Assembly: GCF_023100805.1 (NCBI RefSeq)
Contig: NZ_CP095855.1
Location: forward strand, 4,133,001 to 4,197,000
Length of the DNA stretch: 64,000 nucleotides
From: Chitinophaga filiformis
GTDB lineage: Bacteria; Bacteroidota; Bacteroidia; Chitinophagales; Chitinophagaceae
Direction of reading: 5' to 3'
Shown here in pieces: positions 34,965-42,259 of this stretch. Under the pieces are notes generated by a model. It was not told the DNA's origin, made no database searches, and was given only the letters and a program-made list of their open reading frames with translations. How positions within the stretch are numbered: the stretch's first letter is position 1; each line of letters starts with the position of its first letter. Both the position numbers and the translations under genes were made by a program.

Positions 34965-35528
34965 TTACCAGAGGAAAAAGGAGTGGAGATGCTGAAGGGA
35001 GGTGCGCAGCGTTTTCAGCGCCTTGGAGATATGGGCTTCTACTGTCTTAATGGAAATATTAAGGGTGCTGGCTATCTGTTTTTCACTCATGCCTTTCTCC
35101 CTGCTCAGGCGAAATACCAGGCGGCATTTCTCGGGAAGGGTTTGTACGGTTTGCTCCAGCTCCTGGCGTAACTGCTGGTAGCTAAGCCATTGTTCTGTAC
35201 TGGCATCGGCTTCATCGCATACCAATAGCGCGCTTTTTTCCTGTTCGTTTTTGCGTTTTGCTAAGAGTGTCAGTATTTTATATTTGAGTGCGGCGGATAT
35301 ATATGTATGGAAAGAATGTTCCAGAGAGATATTTTCTGCTCTTTTCCAGATGTCGAGGAAAACTTCCTGTACTACTTCCTGGGCATCTGCAGATGATTGA
35401 AGGCGCATGTAGGCAAGTGTAAGCAGCTTTTCCCAGTAACGCTCATATAAAGCGGTAAAAGCGGCAGCATCCTTGTTTAATTGGATCTGCTCCAGTAGTT
35501 CTTCATCACTGTGGGAATTTTTACGCAT
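34965..35528 (-). CDS. ECF-type RNA polymerase sigma factor (FecI-like)
   Basis: This 187-aa extracytoplasmic-function sigma factor shows region 2 as LLTLAYMRLQSSADAQEVVQ and EVFLDIWKRAENI, and region 4 as EKGMSEKQIASTLNISIKTV with EAHISKALKTLR. It is the promoter-proximal gene of the locus and should direct transcription of the SusC/SusD/GH89 genes once freed by its FecR partner. Its C-terminal residues (LHSFFLW) are hydrophobic. No exact TAnnTTTG box was found upstream. Confidence 0.95.
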   Translation of the reverse strand: MRKNSHSDEELLEQIQLNKDAAAFTALYERYWEKLLTLAYMRLQSSADAQEVVQEVFLDIWKRAENISLEHSFHTYISAALKYKILTLLAKRKNEQEKSALLVCDEADASTEQWLSYQQLRQELEQTVQTLPEKCRLVFRLSREKGMSEKQIASTLNISIKTVEAHISKALKTLRTSLQHLHSFFLW

Positions 35529-35633
35529 GACAATCTAAGATACGTAGCCGGTATAAATATACAAAAAGGCTGGATATTTGTCGTATATACAATAAAAAGG
35601 GATTAAGATAAAAAAGATGTTTAGCAGGCGTGA

Positions 35634-36461
35634 TTAAGTAGTGCGAATTTTCTGCCTGTAACCTACAGCTTCTGTCGGCGAATAGCCAAAGTGCTTTTTG
35701 AAAGCAAAAGAGAAGTGTGAGAGGTTTTCGAATCCCACTTCGAGGTAGACATCTGCCGGTTTACGGTTTTTTTCACTGAGATAATAGTGTGCCAGTTCCA
35801 GTCTTTTCTGCGTGAGCCATCGTTGGGGGCTGATTTGAAACGCCTTTTTAAAATCTGTTTTAAACGTAGTCAGGCTGCGGCCCGTAAAGTAGGCGAATTT
35901 TTGCAGCGGCATGTTAAACATAAAGTTATTCTCCATGAACTCACACAGGTCGATCTTTCCAGGTTCGGAGAAATTTGCGAGACATCGGTCAATGCCGGTA
36001 TCAAGTGTACGCAGAATGGTAATCGCTTCCTCTATTTTTACTGCTACTATCGGCGGGGGAACACCTTCTTCCATTTCAAAGTAAGGAAGGAGTGAGCCAA
36101 AAAAACTATCAAGTAATGGATGACGCTCATAATATCTGATGCCATGAGTTTGGTCAGATGTCGGTATGAGTTCATGGCGGGTATAATAGTCTTTCAAACG
36201 CTCTGTTCTCAGGCTGATAGTGACCGATCTGTAAGGTTGCCCATCTTTGGCATATTTGATGAATGTTGTCAGCTGGTTGCGCGGACAGAACCAGGTGTCG
36301 CCAGGCTTCAGGGTATGGGTTTGATTGGCAATAATAACCTTTACTTCCCCTGATATAAGGTGACCGAAAGTATGATCGCCGGAAAGTAACTCGTACTTGA
36401 AATATTTATCCCGGATGCAGGGCAGCATAATTTCCTGCGCAGAAGTCCAGTACGTTGACAT
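35634..36461 (-). CDS. AraC family transcriptional regulator (module 2)
   Basis: This 275-aa regulator is a paralog of the one at 4050-4868: the sensing region (SGEVKVIIANQTHTLKPGDT, FCPRNQLTTFIKY), the linker (RHPLLDSFFGSLLPYFEM) and the AraC helix-turn-helix domain (YFTGRSLTTFKTDFKKAF, VGFENLSHFSFAFKKHFGYS) align along the whole length. It follows its dehydrogenase gene by 70 bp on the same strand; a stem-loop lies in that gap. It probably acts at the direct repeats before the dehydrogenase gene (37606-37643). The differences in the sensing region suggest a different effector. Confidence 0.9.
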   Translation of the reverse strand: MSTYWTSAQEIMLPCIRDKYFKYELLSGDHTFGHLISGEVKVIIANQTHTLKPGDTWFCPRNQLTTFIKYAKDGQPYRSVTISLRTERLKDYYTRHELIPTSDQTHGIRYYERHPLLDSFFGSLLPYFEMEEGVPPPIVAVKIEEAITILRTLDTGIDRCLANFSEPGKIDLCEFMENNFMFNMPLQKFAYFTGRSLTTFKTDFKKAFQISPQRWLTQKRLELAHYYLSEKNRKPADVYLEVGFENLSHFSFAFKKHFGYSPTEAVGYRQKIRTT

Positions 36462-36487
36462 AGTTGAAAGCTTTTGATATTACAAAA

Positions 36488-36520
36488 GAACGCACAAATT
36501 CTCATTGAGCATGTGCGTTC
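36488..36520. terminator. Hairpin between dehydrogenase 2 and its AraC gene
   Basis: GAACGCACA (36488-36496) pairs with TGTGCGTTC (36512-36520) over a 15-nt loop. On the minus strand it is followed by TTTTGTAAT, so it may terminate most dehydrogenase transcripts before the regulator gene; the plus side reads CTTTAATT. Confidence 0.6.
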
Positions 36521-36531
36521 CTTTAATTGTG

Positions 36532-37557
36532 TTATTCCGCGGCGAATGCAATGCCGGTCAGGGCCTCACTGATTGACCAGAGCCTTTGTGCATTTTCTGC
36601 GTCAACGGCCTCCGGCGTTACGCCTTTTGTCATTACAAATTCCTCAGGATGGTATCCTTTCCATTCCTCGTCAAGCGGTGCTATGTCCGTGTCTTCACAA
36701 TACACGCCGCCGATGTTTTCGAGTGTAGGACTGGTGGCACACCAAACGGTGGTAGATGCGCCTTCTCCCAGGGTTTTATAACCATTGTAAGGATCGTGGC
36801 GGAAATTACCTTCTTCGTCATATATCCCTAAAGCGGCTAAGGTTTCTCTGGATAGCTCCCTGCCGAGATCTGTGGCCGATATGGCGCCAGGGTGCAGAGA
36901 ATAAGCCCTTACACCAGAAGCTTGCGCCCGTTTATCCAGTTCCACCGTAAACAGGATATTGGCTGCTTTTGCACGTGCATAAGCAACAGTGGGATCATAA
37001 GGCTGATGTTCAAAATTGGGATCTTCCAGGTCGACAGACGCCATATGATGCCCCCAGGAAGAGACATTGACAATGCGAGCGCTGCCGGCGCTTTTTAAAG
37101 CTGGCCATAATTGTGCGGTCAGCTGGAAATGCCCCAGGTGATTGGTAGAGAACTGTGACTCATAGCCACGTGCATCACGTCGTAAAGGTGTCCACATAAT
37201 ACCTGCGTTGTTGATCAGCAGATGCAAGTCTTTTTTCAGGGCCAGAAACCTTTCAGAAAAAACCTTGATCGAAGGAGCGTTCATCAGATCCATTTCCAGC
37301 ACTGTCACATTGGATAAGCCACTGAGATTCTTCTCTGCCTTCCCGACAGTTCTGGCAGGTACATACACTTGCGCCCCTGCCGCAAGCAATGCCTTCACGG
37401 CTTCCAGTCCAATGCCTGAATAGCCGCCTGTAACAATAGCCGTTTTGCCGGTAAGATCTATACCTTTGATAACCTCAATAGCTGTTGATGCTGCGTCGAA
37501 TCCTGAACCTATGGGATGCTGCAGGGCGCCATAGTAATTATTTGCTTTACTTTCCAT
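36532..37557 (-). CDS. SDR family NAD(P)-dependent oxidoreductase (module 2)
   Basis: This 341-aa paralog of the dehydrogenase at 5225-6241 keeps every motif: VTGGYSGIGLEAV (cofactor), NNAGIMWTPL, VNVSSWGHHMAS (catalytic Ser) and YARAKAANILF (YxxxK). Both paralogs begin with a similar tail (YYGALQHPIGSGFDAASTA here) and end QRLWSISEALTGIAF, so the similarity covers the full length. Both have the same neighbour regulator. The substrate is unknown. A TTTGTT direct repeat lies 49 bp upstream of the start. Confidence 0.93.
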   Translation of the reverse strand: MESKANNYYGALQHPIGSGFDAASTAIEVIKGIDLTGKTAIVTGGYSGIGLEAVKALLAAGAQVYVPARTVGKAEKNLSGLSNVTVLEMDLMNAPSIKVFSERFLALKKDLHLLINNAGIMWTPLRRDARGYESQFSTNHLGHFQLTAQLWPALKSAGSARIVNVSSWGHHMASVDLEDPNFEHQPYDPTVAYARAKAANILFTVELDKRAQASGVRAYSLHPGAISATDLGRELSRETLAALGIYDEEGNFRHDPYNGYKTLGEGASTTVWCATSPTLENIGGVYCEDTDIAPLDEEWKGYHPEEFVMTKGVTPEAVDAENAQRLWSISEALTGIAFAAE

Positions 37558-37605
37558 AATAATGGTTTTGTTAAAGCAAAGTTCGGAAGCAGAGCGTCCG
37601 GCTGG

Positions 37606-37643
37606 TTTGTTCAGAAGACGAAATAAACTTTGTTGAAAAGGCG
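37606..37643 (-). promoter_or_regulatory. Direct-repeat operator candidate upstream of dehydrogenase 2
   Basis: TTTGTTCAGAAGACG (from 37606) and TTTGTTGAAAAGGCG (from 37629) are direct repeats 23 bp apart. The TTTGTT core and the CG end match the repeats before dehydrogenase 1 (6289-6328), and the distance to the start codon is similar. Binding by the AraC protein of the module is inferred. Confidence 0.5.
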
Positions 37644-37677
37644 GTACGGGTGGCCTGATTGGTATAATTTTGCCTGA

Positions 37678-37905
37678 TCATATTTGTCCCTGCTCTTGCT
37701 CTTCCCTTCTGTACTCAAGTATGTCGCCTGGTTGGCAATCCAGCACTTTGCAGATAGATTCGAGCGTCTCAAATCTTACGCCTTTTGCCTTTCCGTTCTT
37801 TAAAATTGATAAGTTCACATTGGTAAGGCCTACCTGCTTTGACAGTTCGTTCAGTGAGATCTTTCTCTTAGCCATCATCACATCAAGATTAACGATTATT
37901 GCCAT
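37678..37905 (-). CDS. Helix-turn-helix transcriptional regulator, YozG-like (Cro/CI type)
   Basis: This 75-aa protein is almost entirely one Xre-type helix-turn-helix: VNLDVMMAKRKISLNELSKQ, VGLTNVNLSILKNGKAKGVR and LESICKVLDCQPGDILEYR. The form with NLDVMMAKRK and a short C-terminal tail is the YozG-like group that is habitually encoded next to DUF2975 membrane proteins, as here (2-bp gap). It likely represses its own two-gene operon (inference). Confidence 0.92.
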   Translation of the reverse strand: MAIIVNLDVMMAKRKISLNELSKQVGLTNVNLSILKNGKAKGVRFETLESICKVLDCQPGDILEYRREEQEQGQI

Positions 37906-37907
37906 AG

Positions 37908-38447
37908 CTAAATAAATGATTCGTTTTCCTTTTTAACTTGCAGGGCCTGCATAACAAATTGCCGGACACCCCACAATATCGCTCCCAGTAATAAATACAT
38001 TGTTTGCGGTTCCTTTAACACCAACAATCGGGTAAAGAACCGGAACAACAGATTGGAAATACTCCATAAGGAGTTCCATTGTTCAATATGTAGTTCGTCA
38101 GTGTTTTCGCAGATCGTATTGATAAACCCTAAGAAAGCCAGGGACAGACAAGCAATGATAACGCTGTTTAATAAACGGATGCTGTCCTGCTCAAAATAGC
38201 CGGATCTTCGATATTTTTTATATAGTTTAAGCAGAAGCACACTTACCCATAAAAAGATAAGATTACTCGCAATCTTCGTAATAAACCACAACTGGGAATT
38301 TTTGACAGGAGGGGCGATGAAAGAATGATGGTCCGTCAGCGATGGAATAAACCACCTTACATAGTATATTATGGCCTGAGCTGATAACAACACAGCAGCC
38401 CATCCAATAAGGGCAATAAGAAGATCACCTCGTCGCAATGTTTTCAT
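37908..38447 (-). CDS. DUF2975 family membrane protein
   Basis: This 179-aa integral membrane protein has four hydrophobic segments: near residues 8-28 (LLIALIGWAAVLLSAQAIIY), 55-75 (FITKIASNLIFLWVSVLLL), 92-110 (NSVIIACLSLAFLGFINTI) and 145-168. FEQDSIRLLNSVI between segments two and three is the family's usual loop. The family's role is unknown; it is nearly always paired with a YozG-type regulator, which follows at 2 bp. Confidence 0.88.
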   Translation of the reverse strand: MKTLRRGDLLIALIGWAAVLLSAQAIIYYVRWFIPSLTDHHSFIAPPVKNSQLWFITKIASNLIFLWVSVLLLKLYKKYRRSGYFEQDSIRLLNSVIIACLSLAFLGFINTICENTDELHIEQWNSLWSISNLLFRFFTRLLVLKEPQTMYLLLGAILWGVRQFVMQALQVKKENESFI

Positions 38448-38695
38448 GGCTATTTTTTAAGCTAAGGTATAAAAAAATTAAAATAAAACGATAAAAATTT
38501 ACTGTCATATTTAAATTGTCTATCCAGAATGGGGCAAGGCTTAATGCCGGATATTTAATCGATCGGCAAACGATAGGTCCTACCGGAGGCGAAGGTGTTT
38601 CGAAAAAACGCACTCTATACCCGCTTTCATGAGGTGGATATCGCGGAGGCAGATTATAGGGATTACTGTTGTATTTTTACTGCCCAAATCCAGTC

Positions 38696-39409
38696 ATGAA
38701 GAAGAAAACGTTTGCCGACCACGTCATAGAATTTAATACGAACCTTCATTACACCGGCTCCCTGCCTCCGGGCATCAGGATCATGAACCCTTTCCGTGAG
38801 CAGCCACAGGTAATGGATATTATGCAACAATTTTATCGGAAGTACTATAACGATCATCACCGGCGCCGTATGATCATGGGGATCAATCCCGGCCGGCTGG
38901 GCTCCGGTGCAACCGGTATTCCCTTTACGGATACCAAAAGACTGACAGAAGTGCTCGGCATCAGCATAGAAGGGGTGAAGACACATGAACCTTCATCTGT
39001 GTACGTTTATGATGTGATCAGCGCCTATGGGGGCCCTATGGCTTTTTATCACGATTTCTATTTCGCATCCGTTTCTCCACTGGGATTTACTTCGGTAAAG
39101 CCGGATGGTTCCGAGATCAATTATAACTATTACGACAGTAAAGCCTTGACCAATGCGGTTTACGATTTTATGGTGAAGAGCATTCGTCAGCAACTGGAAT
39201 TTGGGATAGATACCCGGGTTTGTTACTGTTTTGGCACCGGTAAGAATGCGGCCTTCCTGAAACAGCTGAACGAAAAAGAACGTTTCTTTGAAACTATTGT
39301 ACCGCTCGAACATCCCCGGTTTATCATGCAGTACCGCCTTAAACGTAAAGAAGAGTATATCGGAAAATACCTGGAAGCTTTTGCCGCCTATAACGAAAAA
39401 GAGCATTAG
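38696..39409 (+). CDS. SMUG2-family uracil-DNA glycosylase-like protein
   Basis: This 237-aa protein should be a base-excision repair enzyme of the uracil-DNA glycosylase superfamily. RRRMIMGINPGRLGSGATGI contains the GINPG active-site motif with Asn, and LEHPRFIMQYRLKRK near the C-terminus is the His-Pro DNA-intercalation motif. GIPFTDTKRL and YCFGTGKNAAFLKQL are typical of the SMUG2 (DUF4918) group in Bacteroidota. I chose the Met at 38696 because the nine residues before it (from 38669) are not family-like. It is a single gene with a hairpin at its stop codon. Confidence 0.88.
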   Translation: MKKKTFADHVIEFNTNLHYTGSLPPGIRIMNPFREQPQVMDIMQQFYRKYYNDHHRRRMIMGINPGRLGSGATGIPFTDTKRLTEVLGISIEGVKTHEPSSVYVYDVISAYGGPMAFYHDFYFASVSPLGFTSVKPDGSEINYNYYDSKALTNAVYDFMVKSIRQQLEFGIDTRVCYCFGTGKNAAFLKQLNEKERFFETIVPLEHPRFIMQYRLKRKEEYIGKYLEAFAAYNEKEH

Positions 39410-39427
39410 TTTACGCAACCAATGCTC
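39401..39427 (+). terminator. Hairpin overlapping the glycosylase stop codon
   Basis: GAGCATT (39401-39407) pairs with AATGCTC (39421-39427), with GTT/AAC extending the stem. The U-run is poor, so termination is uncertain. Confidence 0.45.
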
Positions 39428-39544
39428 TGCTAAAAAACCACAAAGCCTCCTTCGTTTAGCTGTTTCTATGTCAAATTATTAATCAGACATTTACATTAAC
39501 TCCAAACACTACTGCAGGAGGCTACGCTAAATCAGCACAAACTC

Positions 39545-39925
39545 TTAGGCCAGACCGATGCTTTGGTCTACTTCGGGTATGGAAAAGTTCCCCTTGGTGA
39601 TTGGAAGTGAAGACCGCAAATCTGTTGCCTTATTACCTGCATTCCATTCAAACTCCGGATTCGCTACTGAAAGTAGCGAATCGGAAGATATGAAGGTAAT
39701 GTCCTCATTTTCAAATAAGCGCTTAAAGTCCAGAGAAATTGGAATCCAATATTTGTCCAGTGCCTCGTTGTTGTAATATTCGTTTACTGGCGTCAACTCA
39801 ACAACGTGGGTATTGATTACGTCATTATACGCATACTTTATTGCAATTGTTTTGAATGCGTTGGCTAAAAGTGCCAGTTTCTCCTTAATAAATTCAATGG
39901 ATGCGCTATTTGATTTGTTAAACAT
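39545..39925 (-). CDS. Hypothetical protein next to HEPN gene
   Basis: This 126-aa protein is not recognised. The start at 39925 gives MFNKSNSASIEFIKEKLALL, 4 bp after the stop of the HEPN-type gene; the frame runs on to 39982 inside that gene. It is mixed helix/strand, with a helical N-terminus (KLALLANAFKTIAIKYAYND) and a C-terminal half holding WIPISLDFKRLFENEDITFI. It has no nucleotidyltransferase GS motif, signal peptide or membrane segment. The region is clearly AT-richer than its surroundings. Tight spacing suggests it works with the HEPN protein, perhaps as its antitoxin or cognate partner (inference). Confidence 0.6.
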   Translation of the reverse strand: MFNKSNSASIEFIKEKLALLANAFKTIAIKYAYNDVINTHVVELTPVNEYYNNEALDKYWIPISLDFKRLFENEDITFISSDSLLSVANPEFEWNAGNKATDLRSSLPITKGNFSIPEVDQSIGLA

Positions 39926-39929
39926 AAAA

Positions 39930-40334
39930 TTAGATTTTATTAACGAGTGAAATAATGCTGTTTGCTTTGTTAAAGGCGTCATACACCTCTTCCTGTATTA
40001 TAAATTCATCCGAGTAGTCTGCTTTTTCTCTCAGATGCTTCAGTTCCGGATACTGTTTTTGAAACCATTTGTAATCCCTGAAATCACTGCTGGCTATTTC
40101 ATTGCCAATTAACTTGAATGCCTGAATATGCGAGCTGATACCATTATGTTTACTCTTTGCAATGAACTCTGTTTTAATGATCTTTTTCTTTGTAAACAAG
40201 ACGTGGAACATTGTTTGTAAACAGGAGTAAAAAGAACAATGTACGCTGCTGCAATATGTCTTTTTTTTGATCAGATATCTCGCTGAAAGGAGATTTTGAT
40301 TCGATTTTTCTTTAAAGGATAGAATATTACTCAT
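39930..40334 (-). CDS. HEPN domain-like protein
   Basis: This 134-aa protein, from the Met at 40334, begins MSNILSFKEKSNQNLLSARY and has the layout of HEPN domains: an N-terminal helix with NLLSARYLIKKKTYCSSVHC, a second with HNGISSHIQAFKLIGN, and a final YPELKHLREKADYSDEF, whose LRxxADY string is a hallmark of HEPN proteins linked to toxin-antitoxin and abortive-infection systems. The RNase-type RxxxxH motif is not visible. The usual nucleotidyltransferase (MNT) partner is absent; an unknown gene follows at 4 bp. Base composition is AT-rich, consistent with transfer. The assignment is by eye. Confidence 0.6.
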   Translation of the reverse strand: MSNILSFKEKSNQNLLSARYLIKKKTYCSSVHCSFYSCLQTMFHVLFTKKKIIKTEFIAKSKHNGISSHIQAFKLIGNEIASSDFRDYKWFQKQYPELKHLREKADYSDEFIIQEEVYDAFNKANSIISLVNKI

Positions 40335-40639
40335 ATATACACTAAATTTCAATAGATAAGAGATATGGTGAAATTATTTGCCCCTTAGGACATTAAAACA
40401 ATGGCAAAGTGAATCTGCCACAATACTACACATTGTTTTCCGGACTACTTACACCCCACCATAAAATGAACAAAATGGCTTTTAAAAAATCCTACTGAAA
40501 AAAATGAACAATCATTAAAACTCCTTATCTGTTATAAGGCAAAGCGTTAATGGGCAAGGGATTGCCAGCTATGCCTGCACCAATAACAAAAAACAGCACA
40601 GACCTTCCGATCTGTGCTGTCTTTGTCTAAACCAACAAA
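40335..40639. other. AT-rich intergenic region containing a terminator
   Basis: No gene is seen in these 305 bp. At 40593-40620 a perfect ACAGCACAGA/TCTGTGCTGT hairpin with an 8-nt loop is followed on the minus strand by TTTTTTGTTATT; it terminates the alpha/beta hydrolase gene. The promoter of the HEPN gene should lie in the left half. Confidence 0.7.
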
Positions 40640-41563
40640 TTATTCTCCGAGAAAATCATTTACCTCTTGTACAAACTGCTCAGGGTATTGGAAGAATGCT
40701 GCATGTCCTGCATCCGGATAGATCACCAGCCTGTCATTCGGTATATGCTGTGACATATTGATCGCATTGACCACAGGTACAGGCTTGTCTTTCTGACCCT
40801 GTATATGAAGCACCGGTTGAGTAACGGCTTCCAGTTCCTTCAGTGCATCCGGATATGGTTGCGCCCATGCCAGAACCGCTGTCAGCTGGGCGGTATTGCT
40901 TTCCGCACTTACTGCACTGTCCCGGTCAATCGTACGTTTATGTACTCTCTCATAAGAAAGCTTGCCGGCAGCCCTGCTGGCGTCAGACGTTGTAAACCCG
41001 AAGTAAAGGTAGGACTCCAGCGGATTAAGACCAGCGCCGCCAACGAGTATGTCCGGCAGATTGGCCAGACCCTCACTACCTTTAGGACCAGTTCCGGTCA
41101 GTACCACCTTATTCACCAACGCCGGTTCAGTAAGTACTATCTGCTGCGTAATGAAACCTCCCATTGAAAATCCCATCAGGTTCACTTTACTATATCCCAG
41201 TACTTTTATAAATGCCACGGCTCCCTTGGCCATGTCTGCGATAGTAGCGGGTGTTTTTCCTGTGGATGCGCCAACTCCCTGGTTGTCGAAGATGATCACC
41301 CTGTACTTTTGCGCAAGCCCATTGGTAATTGCAGGATCCCAGTCATCCATTGTGCTGCCCAGGGGCGACAGCATAACCAGCGGCATACCGCCCTTGTCTC
41401 CCAGTACACGGTAGGCATATTTCGTATCGCCCGAGGTAACGAATTGTGTGGTGGCTGTCTGATGATAGTCGATAACAGTTTCCTGGCCATTACCTGGTGC
41501 ATCGTCTTTCTTACAGGATACAATGCCTAATGCCAGCACGGCAAATAAAATAAGATGTTTCAT
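40640..41563 (-). CDS. Alpha/beta hydrolase lipoprotein
   Basis: This 307-aa exported enzyme has a lipoprotein signal peptide (MKHLILFAVLALGIVSC, lipid Cys 17). The alpha/beta-hydrolase fold is shown by the nucleophile elbow LMGFSMGGFITQQI (Ser in GFSMGG), an oxyanion segment near MLSPLGSTMDDWDP, an acid in LHIQGQKDKPVPVV and the His in YPDAGHAAFFQYPEQF. It resembles the haloperoxidase/esterase-like members. Its lipidation and envelope location suggest processing of an external or periplasmic ester, but no neighbour indicates which. It is followed by a strong terminator. Confidence 0.9.
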   Translation of the reverse strand: MKHLILFAVLALGIVSCKKDDAPGNGQETVIDYHQTATTQFVTSGDTKYAYRVLGDKGGMPLVMLSPLGSTMDDWDPAITNGLAQKYRVIIFDNQGVGASTGKTPATIADMAKGAVAFIKVLGYSKVNLMGFSMGGFITQQIVLTEPALVNKVVLTGTGPKGSEGLANLPDILVGGAGLNPLESYLYFGFTTSDASRAAGKLSYERVHKRTIDRDSAVSAESNTAQLTAVLAWAQPYPDALKELEAVTQPVLHIQGQKDKPVPVVNAINMSQHIPNDRLVIYPDAGHAAFFQYPEQFVQEVNDFLGE

Positions 41564-42259
41564 AGCAATACTTGTTTTTTTAGTTTCCGGGTTTAGTTTT
41601 AATGCTGTCTGTGATTGACAGCGGCAAAACTATAGCCGTGTGCTCCGGAGGACAATAAACAAGTAGCTTAAGTGGACTAATTCTATCGCGAACAGGGCAT
41701 ATGCACGCCTGAACCAACAGTGTGAACATACCATATGAAAAACGCCTACTTATATGAGCAATAGACTGGGGATATGTAATAACGATATAAAATTTATTAG
41801 TACATTAATTTGGTGGACTAATAATTACTTTCTATTTTTGATTCGAAATAATAGCGTACTTCCCTGTAATATATTGCCAAATGACACAAAAGGGATCAAC
41901 CAAATATCAAACAACAGACATCTGCAACAGTAAAACTGATTGCTGCTGTTGTTGTTGCTGAAGTACAACAAAACGCTAATCCTGGCCATATTTTCGCCCA
42001 AACTTCCACCTAACGCTCACGTCAGTAAAAGCATTCCCTGCATAGGGGATTGATATATTTATAAACTAAAAATTATGTTGTTGAACAATGCTATGTATGG
42101 TAAATAATCGGGGTGCACCTGTTGTATGCCTGTAATGGTATAAAAGTTAGCCGGCACTGCGGGAACAGTGCCGGCCTGACTAAACAAATCTCTGGATGTA
42201 CTACTCTGCGAATGATCGCGGGGCGGTATCGTATTGTCTAATCACTAATCGCAAATTTA
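41564..42259 (+). other. Long intergenic region upstream of SusC (sulfatase locus)
   Basis: Nearly 700 bp without a gene separates the divergent hydrolase and SusC genes. Besides the promoter at 41809-41840 it holds a GCTGCTGTTGTTGTTGCTG run near 41941. The predicted transcript leader of about 410 nt is long. No riboswitch or regulatory RNA was recognised in it. Confidence 0.5.
41809..41840 (+). promoter_or_regulatory. Bacteroidota-type promoter (TTTG-N20-TATTTTTG)
   Basis: TTTG at 41809-41812 and TATTTTTG at 41833-41840 are separated by 20 bp, matching the Bacteroidota -33/-7 consensus TTTG...TAnnTTTG. It points toward the SusC gene starting at 42260. Confidence 0.6.

Noticed and set aside
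41941-41962. GCTGTTGTTGTTGCTG run, considered as a microsatellite or regulatory element
   Set aside because: Too short and imperfect to call a repeat; it lies in a long untranslated leader with no other structure seen.
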